The notes under the pieces were generated by a model, which ran no database searches, had not been told where the DNA came from, and saw nothing but the letters and a program-made list of their open reading frames with translations. From Multifurca ochricompacta (lineage: Eukaryota > Basidiomycota > Agaricomycetes > Russulales > Russulaceae), in contig WTXG01000162.1 in assembly GCA_022496185.1 (NCBI GenBank), positions 1 through 64,000 on the forward strand: a stretch of 64,000 nt of DNA, written 5' to 3'. The position numbers and the translations under genes are program-made. This document shows positions 21,328-33,320 of this stretch, one piece after another; the first letter of the stretch is position 1; each line of letters begins with the position of its first letter.

Positions 21328-21969
21328 GAATGACCTTCAGAGGCCAGAGAGAGCATGTTTTCTTTCTGAGCAGAGGAGGTGGGGTGCATTGGGAAATTAT
21401 AATATTCTGGGAATGTAAACCATGGTTAAATAGCTCTATTCCAGGTCCCATCAATATTAAGATAACTATGGTAACCATATATTAAGGATTGGTTGCTGTA
21501 CATTTGGTGGAGCATCAGATTCTGATATTTCTGATACCCCCTCACAAAACTGAGTCAATGAGTCCCCAATTTGAAATGGGCATAGCTCCACAGGTTTGAT
21601 CAGAATTACATAATTATTGTTGCATTACATAGCCCTTATGTGTACCTTTTATGGTTACCAAGACTTTGTTTATATTTGTTTTGGCTGATTCAATATTCAA
21701 CAAACAGTGCAAAAGTGCAAAACATTGACTCAGTTTTGTGAGGCACTGTAAATACAATCTGGCACCCTAGCCATTCTAGTCATTCTAGTCTATCTAGTTG
21801 TGCTAGCTAAATGTAAATTTCCTGATGCAGTGGCCAGGGGTTGATATAATGTAAACTACAAGTCCTTCAAAAAATGCAGCTAAAACTTGATTTGACACTG
21901 TAAAGCTGCAGCTTGGGCCTGAGCCAGGCCTAAGCCAGCCAGAAGCTGTCACTATGGCTCAGGCTTGAG

Positions 21970-22440
21970 TGAGTGTCCTTCCTCTCCCCCACTGCTGACA
22001 TCCCTAAAGTGGTAATCCTGTCACATGGCTGCAATTTGTAATAATATTTATTTTAAACGGAAGTTATCATTAAATATTTATTTTAAAAAAGCAAGTTATC
22101 AATGAAATATCATTTGGAATAAGATCAGATAACTCTCCCCCATGCTGACATCCCCAAAGTGGTAATATTGCCACACGACTGTGATTTGTAATAATATTTA
22201 TTTTAAAAAGGAAAGTTATCAATGAAATATCATTACAAAGCAGTTGGAATAAGATCAGATAGGGATTTAACACAAACACAACTGTTAAAAGGGTTTAGCT
22301 ATCTATTTAGATAGCAGATCAGATCAGTTCTTGTGGTCAAAAATAATATATTAATTAATATCTTTACATATTTAGATAGCAGATCAGCTATTACTAAGTG
22401 TTAGCTACCATAGTAAAGATAAGATATAGTGATAGTCACT
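21970..22440. repeat. Left long TIR of the MULE
   Basis: Inverted match to 26760-27190. Within it the unit GACATCCC-AAAGTGGTAAT followed by AATAATATTTATTTTAAA occurs twice, so each TIR is itself a near tandem duplication. A-T rich inner part. Confidence 0.85.
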
Positions 22441-23049
22441 TCAGTTCTTGTGGTCAAAACTGAAGTGAATGCGTACAAAGTAGCAACATTTTATACTAGA
22501 TAAAAGCATGACAATCATAATGGTAAATAGTTCTATCTACTTGTGACAAGATATGAGAAGGAACATGCAATGTGGAATTGTCTCTCAATCAGTTAATAGA
22601 TGCACTTTAGATTATCTTATCATGATCGTTAGATCAAGTCCACCCAGGAGCCCAGCTGCCAGGTTCAACAGATTAGATAAGAACTTTGACATTCTCGCGC
22701 ATTCTCACTACTCTATTTTATGACTTTCATTGTGTACATTGTGTATTATGTGTTCTCATCAGAATGTGTGGGTCTAGAGCGGTAGAACATTGCAGTGCTT
22801 GTCTCTGGCTGCCATGTTGTTGGTAATAATCCTCTTGTTGTCCTCATCCGCCTCTCCTTTCCTATGCAAGTCTTTGCTAGCCTCAAGAATGAGCCACCCT
22901 CTTGCTCCAGCACTTGGAGCATACAGTGGTCCCAGAATTGGACCTGGTACTTCAGTCCTTCAAGAAATTCTCCAATAATCTTGATATTCTCACTCATGGC
23001 CTCTTCAAATGTCAAATTGTCTTGCAATGCTAGTTGGGAATCTTGTACA

Positions 23050-23200
23050 TGTCGTTGTCATATCGTTGTCATTGTTATTGTCATCATCATCGTTGTCGTT
23101 GTCATTGTCATTGTCATCATCATCGTTGTTTTGTCATTGTCATTGCCATTGTCATCATTGTCATCATTGTCATCATTGTCATCATCACTGCCATCCTCTC
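23050..23200 (-). repeat. GAC/AAT trinucleotide microsatellite
   Basis: About 150 bases of imperfect (GTCATT/GTCATC)n. On the minus strand it gives an Asp/Asn-rich run downstream of the SWIM finger of the MULE transposase; other frames give Met/Thr runs. Confidence 0.85.
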
Positions 23201-25046
23201 TCTTGCCAACATCTGCTCCAGGGGCTTTCTTATCAATTCTTGCAACATCCTGAGGTGCTGAGAGATCTTCACTATGTGGTTTCAAGAGGGGGTGACTCCA
23301 TATTGGGGCTGTCCGCTGATGCCTTACTTCAAGGAAGAATTGTGGTGAAACTGGTTGAACAGCTTGAAGAGGTGTTTGCAGAGAAGGAACCAGTTCATTG
23401 CCATTGCAGGACAGGTACAGATCCACTGCTTTACATCTGGCCGATAAGCTTCATTCATAGGCATTGTTACAGGCGTTTTCAAGAGTTTCTTCCAAGTCCG
23501 CTTGAATTGTTTACACCACAATGGGAGCCCTCATAGTGGCCAGTATCTGTAAGTAAGTGATCCAACTTTGATTGTATGATGGCGCAAGTTTAGTGATTAT
23601 AATCCAGACTAGAAGATCACACTGTGGCATGTGAAAGTAATAGAGGAAGTCACACTTTATTCATCCCAACTGGATCAAAGGTAAGTCTTGGAATTCTCAA
23701 CAGCTGATCCATACTTACTGGCTTTCTAAAATCATCATTGTTTTAAGATGGGTATTTCTGGATGTGCCAATCATGCCACAGCTCCCACCGGCCCTTTCGA
23801 TACCAGTTTTCCCAAAGGTATGCCCATGCCTCTCATAAGTCATACTTAACACAGAACCCATACATTTGCCAAACAGCCCACTTCTTGATCCCCTCAGGAC
23901 TTGGGTGTGCATACCCTGGAATTGACGGATGGGCACAGTAATGCCTTTCTAGCATCACGACAATTGGCTTGTGGTAAATGGCTGGGCAAAATTTACATTG
24001 GATTTCATTCTGTAACCCCTCTTCATATTCATCATCACTGTTTTCAGGCTCATGTGGAATGGTAGTTCCCTGTGACAAAGTCGGTGTGATGCGGAGGGGG
24101 GTACCTTGATGGTGATATGTAGGTCCTAGTTACCTGGGTTTCTTTATCAGTGTTGCGATGATGTGATTTATGAGCAGGAGCAGGTTCTGGTGCTGATGTC
24201 GATGGTGCCTTTTGTGCAGGAATTGTGATGGATAAAGTATTGGATCCCCCTATAATCGTGTTCCAGGCACTCATGTGTGCTTGTGTAGGGTGTATATTTT
24301 CTATATCATCAGGTACACCACCCTCATATTCTTCAGCATCAATGCATCCAAGAGGGATAAAAGTCATGTTGATGAATGGAAATTCTATGTGGGCCTGCTG
24401 AACATTGTATGGCATTGTGGCAATTTTTCCCTGACCCAGCTGAGTCTGCACTGCTTGACAGAAGTGCCACCAGCATAAGTTGATCTTCGCATTCCAGACC
24501 TCTTTCGCCATGCTGATTTCTGCCATGTCCTTATCAACATGCATGAAGACTGGATTTAAGCAATATGCCTCTTTGATGCATGTAGCCCATCCTACAAGTG
24601 CTCTCTTTTGTTTTCTCTGATCTATTGATGTTGCAGTTGACAAAAGGCAGTATGATATTGGAAAGCCTGCATTATCATGCTCTGCCATCACGCTGTATAG
24701 CTCGAGATGCTTCGAGTTCATATTATCTGGATGGATTTGTGAGCTTAATTTTCTCAAAAGTTAGATATGATATGGCTTACATGTTGCATCAAGTCCTACT
24801 TCGATTATCTTTCTGTGCAATTGCCTCTCAATCTTTTTCATACCCCAACAAAGTATTTCAACCCCTTCAGGAACATTCTTTGGTAAGAAAATATCGACAT
24901 CGTCTTGATATTCATTAAGAAGCTTTTGTGCTGATGGTAGTTGCAGGTGATCGCAATGCCAGAATATCTGGCTCGTCCATGTCCAAGCTTTGTGGATCTG
25001 TGTTGATGTTATGGATGGATATGCTGCCTGCACCTTTGTGGCCATT

Positions 25047-25625
25047 TGTTACATCCAGTGCAGGACATTCCACACAACTTGTGTGACAGCGTATTGTTCG
25101 TGTTCAGATAAGAAACCAATAAGGCCTCTTGGAGTAAAGTGGGATGTGTCAAAGTCAAAGGGGCTGTTCCCTAAGATGATGTTGAATGGAAAGGTGTCAG
25201 AAACACCGAGACAGACAAAATGGAAGATCCAAAGGGAGTGTCCAGAAGACAAGCACCAATGTATTCAATAAGTTGAGTCTGAGGTCTACAATGTAGCTAC
25301 AGCAGACTTATATATGTAATTGAATGAGTGTCTAAAGATAAGATAACACAGAGTCAGGTGGGCCTGAATATACAAAAGCAGAGGGTGTAGAGCCATGCTT
25401 CTGATAGGGAATTAAGTAAGTGTCCAGTCATAACGATAAGGAGATAAGAGAACAATCATAGACAAAGTGGTATAAACAAAGACAAAGGCAGTCACAGGGA
25501 AGGGAGCAAGGCATGTGATGGATCCCAGGAGGGAGATGTAATCAAGAAATGTAGCATAGGGGGAAGGGCAGGGTCATCATTGGGGATAGTGAAGAAAAGT
25601 GGGTTGCTAGGCAAGGGTCGTAACA
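25047..25625 (-). repeat. Solo LTR-A in the MULE transposase gene
   Basis: 579 bp, TGTTACATCC to GTCGTAACA, duplication CCATT at 25042-25046 and 25626-25630. Removing it joins NIEWLTPTAM to ATKVQAAYPS in one frame. Confidence 0.95.
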
Positions 25626-26759
25626 CCATTGCAGTGGGTGTTAACCACTCAATGTTCTCTCAAATTATATCCATGGCACCAGGTGGCAGGGTGATGTCAA
25701 TGTAATGTACATGCTTCATGTGGTGTTCAAGTTGAATGGAGATTGTCTTACCCCCTCCAGGCATGCTTCCTTGGCAAGTGATATATAGTTGACCGCAGCA
25801 TGGGTACCACTTCATTCCAACGGTATCGCGATGTTGTGCATTTAGCACTTCGGAAACATTTGATTTCTTCTTTCTTGCTTTGTCCTGGCTGCACCAAAAC
25901 TGCGTTCAGTGCCCCATTTGCAGTTGCTTATGATCCTTCACACTAATTCTGTAAATGTCATATAATAATAGCATTGGGTATACTACTCACATAAATCTAT
26001 ACCCTGTAACCTTCCAGATTTCCTTAGCAATCATGTCAATGCACTCTCTATCAGAACCAGTGGGTCATTTGGAACAGTGAACATTCCTCTAAACTGTATA
26101 TTGTGGTATGTTCTAGATTGCATTCAAAGGGAGCCAAACAATTCTTCTCCAGTATTGAATATCTGTAGATTATACTGTTAATCCTTATCTATACCCATAG
26201 AAGTTACTGGTTACCAGGTAATCAATTTCATCTTTGCTCTTTATGAGATCGGCCACAGCCCAAGGTCTGCTTGAGATTCTTTCATCTCCTGACATGTCTT
26301 CATCCACCCTCTTGGCTTTTTCACCCACCATGCACTCATTGAACTCCTCTTGCTTCTTTTCTCCTTCTCATGAGCTCTTTGGGCCTTCTTGTTTTTCCTA
26401 TCTCGCTTTCAACAGTGGTTGCAAGTCTTGTGCAGTACGTGTAAAGGTACAAGATTTTTACACCATACCTTGGAACATGTTTTTGTAGCAGAACGAGTGT
26501 TATTGTCCATTGCATGGACAGGAGGAGGGAGGACGTCAAGCATTTTCACTAGTAGGTTACAGTGCTTGAAAGCATTGTCTACATCACATGACTTTGATTT
26601 GTTTGTTGATCAACGATAACTTCCTTTTCAAGGAGAAAGGACATTAAGCATTTTACTATATTAGGTTACAGTGCTTGATTACAGTGCTCTACATGTCACA
26701 TGACTTTGATTTGGTTTGTTGATCAATGATAACTTTCCTTTTAAATAAATATTTAACAA

Positions 26760-27190
26760 TAACTTCCTTTAATAGCTGATCTGCTATCTAAATATGTAAA
26801 GATATTAATTAATATATTATTTTTGACCACAAGAACTGATCTGATCTGCTATCTAAATAGATAGCTAAACCCTTTTAACAGTTGCATTTGCGTTAAATCC
26901 CTATCTGATCTTATTCCAACTGATTTGTAATGATATTTCATTGATAACTTTCCTTTTTAAAATAAATATTATTACAAATCACAGTCGTGTGGCAATATTA
27001 CCACTTTGGGGATGTCAGCATGGGGGAGAGTTATCTGATCTTATTCCAAATGATATTTCATTGATAACTTGCTTTTTAAAATAAATATTTAATGATAACT
27101 TCCGTTTAAAATAAATATTATACAAATTGCAGCCGTGTGACAGGATTACCACTTTAGGGATGTCAGCAGTGGGGGAGAGGTGGGTCACTT
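26760..27190. repeat. Right long TIR of the MULE
   Basis: Inverted partner of 21970-22440, including the duplicated inner unit and the block with CTATCTAAATATG and AATTAATAT. Confidence 0.85.
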
Positions 27191-27273
27191 GGCTTGAGTT
27201 TTGAAAAGCCTAAGCTGCCAAAAGCCGGGCCTAAGCTGTGGCTTCAGGCCACGCCAGGGCTGTCACAACACTA

Positions 27274-27892
27274 GTGCCAACACATGATTTTTAAATAAAA
27301 CTCACAGGTTTTAACCATACCTGCAAATACAGTGTCTTTATGGGTACAGTGTGACAGGTTACAAGATGTAAAATTACCCATGGTGTGACCCATGTTATGC
27401 CACAACCTTGAAGTGTGTATTCGATTATAAAAAAAAGCTTTTTTTTTAATTATGTTCCTCCACAATCCTCGATATTTCACACATCATGAAAGCCCTCAGA
27501 CACACACATACTCACAAATGGGATTCACCACATCATACCAGGTTGCACTGGGAAATGGATACTTCTAGTATTCATGGGGGTCATATTTTTGTATTCAGCT
27601 GACTTGGTATTGTATTTGTTGACTGTGGGGTCTAAATGGCCCTATCTCCCTTTGCAGACTGGAACTATAGCTGCTTTTGGGCATGTGGCCCCCCTAGGAA
27701 ATGTGGACATCAATAGTGATGATTGTTCCCACTTTTCAATTTGTTTTCCTGGCATCAACATGGTCGACAATGAAATCAATCAATGAGCAGCTATCTTCTA
27801 TATCTGGTGAATCACTTATCTCATCATGAGGCTGTGTACACGCAACTTCTTGTCGACAACGCTAATCATGATAGCTCCTTGCTACGACCTAT
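27274..27892. other. 5' flank of the NLR gene
   Basis: No gene is recognised. It holds a weak 70-codon ORF (27574-27786), poly-A/T runs near 27430-27450, and AT-rich sequence up to the NLR start. It may contain the NLR promoter; no clear TATA or CAAT box stands out. Confidence 0.4.
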
Positions 27893-29639
27893 ATGTCCCA
27901 AACACTCTCCACAACAGCCTCAAGTTCGAATTATCAAGCCATTTTTGGCGCTGCTTTGAAAGAATACAAGATCCGAACTGGGAAAGATATTGCCAACCAC
28001 AGTGAATGCAATTCACCCAGCAGTTTGACAAATCACGTGATGTAAAGTAAACAACAGTAAATTCTGTTGAAGCCGTACAGAGGTTCCGGGATAGCGGTTT
28101 GACACGTGATGTAGAGTAAACAACAGCAAATTTTGTTGAACCAAGATACCGGTACAGAGACAGAGAGCTCACCCACCACCGCTGACATCCCCAAAGTGGT
28201 AGTCTTGTCACATGACCATGATTTGTAATAATATTTATTTTAAAAAGGAAAGTTATCATTGATCAACAAAAAGTCGTTACAAATCAAAGTCATGTGACAT
28301 GTAGACAACATTTTCAAACCTGATGAAAGACCAGTTCTGCTCATGCAACAACCTCACTCCCCTCACCTTCCTTCACACGCTCCTCTACTAGCCCCTCTCC
28401 AATTCCTGCCTGACTGGGCTCTAGAACTTGACCAACCTCCATGGCACATACTCTTCACTTGCAAACCTTACATTGAGGATTTGCTCACCTTTATCCAGGA
28501 CATGTGTGTCATGGCTCTATTTTATTTTTCCTTTTGTTTTCTCCCTTTTGGATCACATGACTGTGGGAAGATTACCCAGCAGTCTCAACACGTGATCATG
28601 GGAATGTAGTCGTGACATGGATCATGTGACCGAGTCACATGTAATAGTCACATGCTGCTTAGTCAGCACAAGAGCCACTCAACAATAACAAGTCGATTCT
28701 CTATTGTGTTTACCACAATAGGCAGAGGCCCCACAGTCTAGACGGTTCTAGACCAAGTGGAGCTGTTATCAAGATAAGAGGAGTCCAGCCTAGAAGGTTC
28801 TAGGTAAGTGGAGCTCTAGATAAGGGCCCAGGTTGGGCCATGGCCAATTTTAGCACAGAATCACATGTATCAGTAGATAGACATGTTCCAGACCAAAGGG
28901 CCAGACTACATATCAGTTATCTACTCCACAGTGACATCATTATGACATCACACTGTGGAGCATGATCAGTCAGCAGAGTAAAGCAGCTTACAAATCACAA
29001 AGATAAGGCTCAGTCAGCAATACAGCTGACTGATACTTGCTGATTCTTGCTTACACCTACTGCTTACCTCGTTACACTGAGAAATGTATATAAGACCCCC
29101 TGTAACAGCCTGTAGCCCCCATCTTGTCCTCTTGGGGCTGCAGGTGAGTAACTGTCTACATGAGTTCAATACATAGTGCTAATAGTATACTGCCTCCCTG
29201 TGTGACTTGATCCTTTGGATCTTGTCCTCTTGGGGCTGCAGCTTCTTTGGGTTTCAGAACACTGCTGTCATGGTTGAATAAACCACTGTGGGCAGCAAGG
29301 TTCCCCATCATTGCTTGACGTATGACGTTGTCTCTGCGGTACGCCCAACGACTTAGGTCACCACACCTTTGCCCTTCTTTGTTACTGAGTGTACACAGAG
29401 CTTCACCCATTACAATGTGGGCCTTCACAAGGCCTCCTTTGGCAAAATGACCTTGCAAGCTGGATTAAGAGTCTGAGTTGGTGACATTGGGTAGTATGGG
29501 TAAGTTTGCTTTTCTTCTCCAACACACAGGCTCTGTTCCCCTCTCCACTCCTTCTCTATTACACACTGTCTCTCTTGTTTCCCTCTACCAAGAGGTTTTG
29601 CACATGGTGGTTCTCTCATGTTCACAACAGTAGTTACTA

Positions 29640-29708
29640 TGTACTGGTAGTAGCTGTGTGATTTGGGCAAGGCCCTGAAGTGCAAATAAAATTGATTTCA
29701 AAAAAAAA
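29640..29708 (+). repeat. 3' end of a short A-tailed retroposon
   Basis: The stretch GGGCAAGGCCCTGAAGTGC, AATAAAATTGATTTC and ten A matches the short insertion at 29974-30029. Its 5' extent is not resolved. Confidence 0.45.
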
Positions 29709-29973
29709 ACCCCTAGTCTTTGTACCTTTACACTTGCTGCACAAGACTTGTGACCACTCTCAAAAGCAAGATAGGAAAAACAAGAAGGCCCAAGGAGTTT
29801 ATGAGAGTGAGAAAAAGAAGCACCAGGTCCAATTCCAGGACCACTGTGTGTTCCAAGTGCTGGAACAAGAGGGTGGCTCATTCTTGAGGCTAGCGAGAAC
29901 GTGTGAGAATGCCAAAGTTCTTATCTAATCCTTATCTGATCTTATTCTAACTGATTTGTAATGGTATTTCATT

Positions 29974-30029
29974 CCGTGCACTTAGGCAAAGCCTTGACAC
30001 GTGTTATAAAGTTGATTCCAAAAAAAAAA
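29974..30029 (+). repeat. 5'-truncated SINE-like insertion with A tail
   Basis: 56 bp ending in ten A, between GGTATTTCATT (29963-29973) and GGTATTTCGTT (30030-30040). It lies inside the right TIR of the MULE derivative. A target duplication with a poly-A tail means target-primed reverse transcription. No pol III boxes remain. Confidence 0.7.
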
Positions 30030-32422
30030 GGTATTTCGTTGATAACTTTCCTTTTTAAAATAAATATTCAATGATAACTTCCTTTTTAAAATAAATATTA
30101 TTACAAATCACAATTGTGTGACAAGATTACCACTTTAGTGATGTCAGTGGTGGGGGAGAGTTGGGTGAGCTCTCTGTACCGGTATCTTGGTTCAACAAAA
30201 TTTGCCATTGTTTACTCTACATCACGTGTCAAACCACTATCCTGGAACCTCTGTACCACTATCTTGGTTCAACAGAATTTACTGTTGTTTACTTTACATC
30301 ACATGATTCATCAAACTGCTGGGTGAATTGCATCCAGTTGCCAACCACCCTTTATCGGCTTGGATTCAATCATGTAACTCTCCTGATGCCATTCTGGCCA
30401 TTCTTCAAGAAAAGGCCCATGAGTTCAGTCAATCTATAAGCGACAACAAAAGGCTGACAAAGTGGTTGAATCCAACTGTTAATGTCCTCTATGCGTTTTC
30501 AGCCACATTAGGCAAAGGTGTTGGCTTGGTTAGTCATATCATGTTCAGCTCGTTCCCACACAAGACCTACACTCTTGTATTATTACACAGGTCTTCTCTC
30601 CTGCCAAGGTAATCTTTGCTGGAATAGGTGTCCTCCTCTTGGTAAACATTCCTTATCTCGTTGTGCATGTCACTTCCACATAGTGATTGGCAGGGGTAAC
30701 CCTGGGGTATACTTGTTGGTACCTGTACCCATACCCGTACCCGTCACTACGGGTACAGGTAACCCGCGGGTTACCCGTGGGTCACCCATGAAAATGCATG
30801 CAAGTTCTTTACTTGCATCGCACATTTTGGATAACCGGCCTGGGCCTTCCCAGACCAAGAAGATACACAACATGTTTATTTGTGGCTGCTTAAGATCCCT
30901 CAATGGCTCTTGTTTTATGTTCAGAAGATTAAGATAATTCATTATTCCATTTTTATTTTATTATTCTGCTTTCAATTTTATACAAGCACAACTAAAATAC
31001 AGTATACAGAGATGATTAGATAGGATGTTATAGAACATTGATGAATAGCCTGTCAGATAACCACACAGAATGCAAAAAATTTAATGAACACATAGACATT
31101 GGCAGGGGTAACCCCTGGATAATTGTTTTGATACCTGGGTTGCCCATAAAATGAAATGTGTGCAAGTTCTTTACTTGCATCGCGCATTTCGGACAATTGG
31201 CCTGGGCCATCCCAGTCAAGGAGATACGCACTCAGACACAATGCGTTCATTTATGGCTACTCAAGATCCCTCAAAGATTCCTATTTTATGTTCATAAGAT
31301 TAAGATAATTTATTATTCCAATTTTATTTTATTATTCTGGTTTCAATTTTATACAAGTGCGACCAATCTTTGCATTTCTGCGCATTTCAGATAAATGGCC
31401 CAGGCCATCCCAGTCAAGGAGATAAGCACTTGGACACAACCTGTTCATTTATGGCTACTCAAGATTCCTCAAAAATTGTTGTTTTATGTTCAGAAGATTA
31501 AAAGGATCTTTTATTTACATTATTATTTTATTATTCTAGTTTCATTTCATACAAGCGCAACTGTCCTGGTCCCTGGATGCACAATTCTGCGTGTTTAAGT
31601 CAACCTTCCTTAATAGGAAGGAGGTCAGACCACCATGCAATGCAATGTAGTCGCTGCCCCATGCAGCTTGTAGATACATGCGGGCCTTGTTTCAATAAAT
31701 TAATTTGATAATTAGATTATAGAATAGTCTAAAGTAGTCTAGAGAGTGTTTTAGATAGTGCCAGACTGGCAGAATTGGTTGCGTGTTAATAAAACAGATG
31801 CATCATGATTTTCAAGAATGTAGATCACTGATAACACTTTTATTTTACATTGCACTGTTGATCTGCTTTGATATTTTGTAGGATAACACTAGAACATATT
31901 TACATTCACCCTGTATCATACATCAGACGAGATCTTGTATTTTTGTGGCTGCAGATGTGTTTTATCTTGGAAATTCCACTGATCTTGTCAATGGATAATC
32001 AGCACCTATACCCACCAAACCCGCCATGCAGGTACAGGTTTCCACGGGTTGGGAGCCATACAGTGCCTCACAAAACTGAGTCAATGTTTTGCACTTTTGC
32101 ACTGTTTGTTGAATATCACATCAGCCAAAACAAATATAAACAAAGTCTTGGTATACCATAAAAGGTACATGATAAGGGTTATGTAATGCAACAATAATTA
32201 TGTAATTCTGATCAAAACTTGTGGAGCTATGGCCATTTCAAATTGGGGACTCATTGACTCAGTTTTGTGAGTGGGTATCAGAAATATCAGAATCTGATGC
32301 TCCACCAAATGTACAGCAACCAATCCATAATATATGGTTACCATAGTTATCTTAATATTGATGGGACCTGGAATAGAGCTATTTAACCATGGTTTACATT
32401 CCCAGAATATTATAATTTCCCA

Positions 32423-33001
32423 ATGCACCCCACCTCCTCTGCTCAGAAAGAAAACATGCTCTCTCTGGCCTCTGAAGGTCATTCCACTCACACTATTGCC
32501 TCCAGACTCAGCCTCAGCCAGTCCACAGTCTCTAGGACACTCAGGACCCTCCTTCCCAACCATCAGTCACCTCATTTTAGTCATCCTTCCAAGCTCTCTG
32601 CTACCTCTGAACATGCTATCATGATACAAATCACCACAGGAAAGGTTGGCAATGCTGTCCAGGCCACAAAGTGCATCAATTCCATCATCCCCAACCATGT
32701 CTCTTCACAAACTGTGCACTGGGTTCTTAAACAACATTCATTCAAGGCTGTAACAAAGAAGAAAAGGCCACTACTCTCTGCAGTACATTGCAAGAAGCAC
32801 TTAGCCTTTGCTTTGAAGTACCAAAACTGGACTATGGAGGACTGGAAGAGGGTCATTTGGTCAGATGAGACCAAAATCAACAGGTTTAGGTCAGATGCCA
32901 GTCCTCCACAGTCCACTCTCTGTACTTCAAAGCAAAGGCTAAGTGCTTCTTGCAATGTACTGCAGAGAGTAGTGGCCTTTTCTTCTTTGTTACAGCCTTG
33001 A
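32423..33001 (+). pseudogene. Tc1 transposase N-terminal half (left arm)
   Basis: 192 open codons. Two helix-turn-helix-like regions (HTIASRLSLSQSTVSRTL; QTVHWVLKQHSF) are followed by RVIWSDETKINRF with the first catalytic Asp. Then translation enters the opposite arm. The second Asp and the last Asp/Glu are missing, so the product has no catalytic triad. Confidence 0.85.
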
Positions 33002-33320
33002 ATGAATGTTGTTTAAGAACCCAGTGCACAGTTTGTGAAGAGACATGGTTGGGGATGATGGAATTGATGCACTTTGTGGCCTGGACAGCATTGCCAACCT
33101 TTCCTGTGGTGATTTGTATCATGATAGCATGTTCAGAGGTAGCAGAGAGCTTGGAAGGATGACTAAAATGAGGTGACTGATGGTTGGGAAGGAGGGTCCT
33201 GAGTGTCCTAGAGACTGTGGACTGGCTGAGGCTGAGTCTGGAGGCAATAGTGTGAGTGGAATGACCTTCAGAGGCCAGAGAGAGCATGTTTTCTTTCTGA
33301 GCAGAGGAGGTGGGGTGCAT
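32886..33320 (-). pseudogene. Tc1 transposase N-terminal half (right arm)
   Basis: Mirror of the left arm, 144 open codons, ending before the WSDETK signature. The two arms differ by few bases. Confidence 0.85.

Larger units (their letters stand above)
19981..21748. mobile_element. Palindromic Tc1 element 1, left end truncated
   Basis: The left arm (19981 to about 20530) and right arm (about 20530-21514) are inverted copies. Each carries the first half of a Tc1-type transposase gene, meeting tail to tail near 20530. The right end is intact (GAGGCACTG at 21748, then TA). The left terminal repeat is replaced by copia LTR-C. The right arm is opened by a 382-bp LTR-like insert. No C-terminal transposase half exists. 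Confidence 0.88.
22746..26540 (-). pseudogene. MULE transposase with SWIM finger, decayed
   Basis: From 26540 down: a basic N-terminal stretch, a Cys-rich DNA-binding-like part (GMKWYPCCGQLYITCQG, 25848-25660), then after the solo LTR the core. The core shows the first Asp (EVGLDATCKPYH, about 24770), the segment LYSVMAEHDNAGFPISYCLL, the second Asp region (HVDKDMAEISMAKEVW) and the CWWHF motif. A C-terminal SWIM-type finger follows (CTC-x9-CKH: CTCPAMAMNWFLLCKH, about 23400-23440), then an Asp/Asn-rich tail. Several stops and frame changes separate the blocks; some may be introns. Confidence 0.78.
21970..27190 (-). mobile_element. Mutator-like element (MULE)
   Basis: 5221 bp with terminal inverted repeats of over 400 bp (CTCTCCCCCACTGCTGACAT near each end) and an 8-bp direct repeat GGCTTGAG just outside (21962-21969 and 27191-27198). 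It encodes a decayed MULE transposase on the minus strand and carries a solo LTR-A. Long TIRs and an 8-11-bp duplication fit MULEs. Confidence 0.85.
21751..27273 (-). mobile_element. Non-autonomous hAT element split by a MULE
   Basis: 21800-21969 and 27199-27273 together match, in reverse, the terminal 200 or so bases of the hAT element at 34613-35767 (GC-rich block of GGCTTGG/AAGCC repeats, then CATCACAACACTA-type end). The right end is CACAACACTA at 27273. The left end is not in the window: the sequence next to the Tc1 palindrome does not show a hAT terminus. Confidence 0.6.
28001..30337 (+). mobile_element. MULE-derived element in NLR exon 1
   Basis: 2337 bp with inverted ends (AATGCAATTCACCCAGCAG) and an 11-bp duplication TTGCCAACCAC at 27990-28000 and 30338-30348. 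TIRs of about 300 bp share the GACATCCCCAAAGTGGTA and ATATTTATTTTAAAA blocks with the big MULE. Inside are a Pro/Leu-rich ORF (28343-28609), an LTR-like stretch with a TATA block (GTATATAAGACCCC, about 29087) and a short remnant of the MULE protein (29700-29928: CDHSQKQDRKNKKAQG joined to VLEQEGGSFLRLA) made by internal deletion. No transposase core remains. Confidence 0.85.

Noticed and set aside
23009..23536. 175-codon plus-strand ORF rich in Ser, Leu and His
   Set aside because: Produced by the trinucleotide repeat and antisense to the MULE SWIM region.
28560..29690. A complete LTR inside the MULE derivative
   Set aside because: A TATA block and LTR-like words are present, but no matching TG...CA ends with a duplication could be found.
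30700..30790. TACCC/GGGTA arrays as telomeric insertion
   Set aside because: They are part of the hAT end and repeat in the copy at 44245; the unit is not a tandem telomere repeat.
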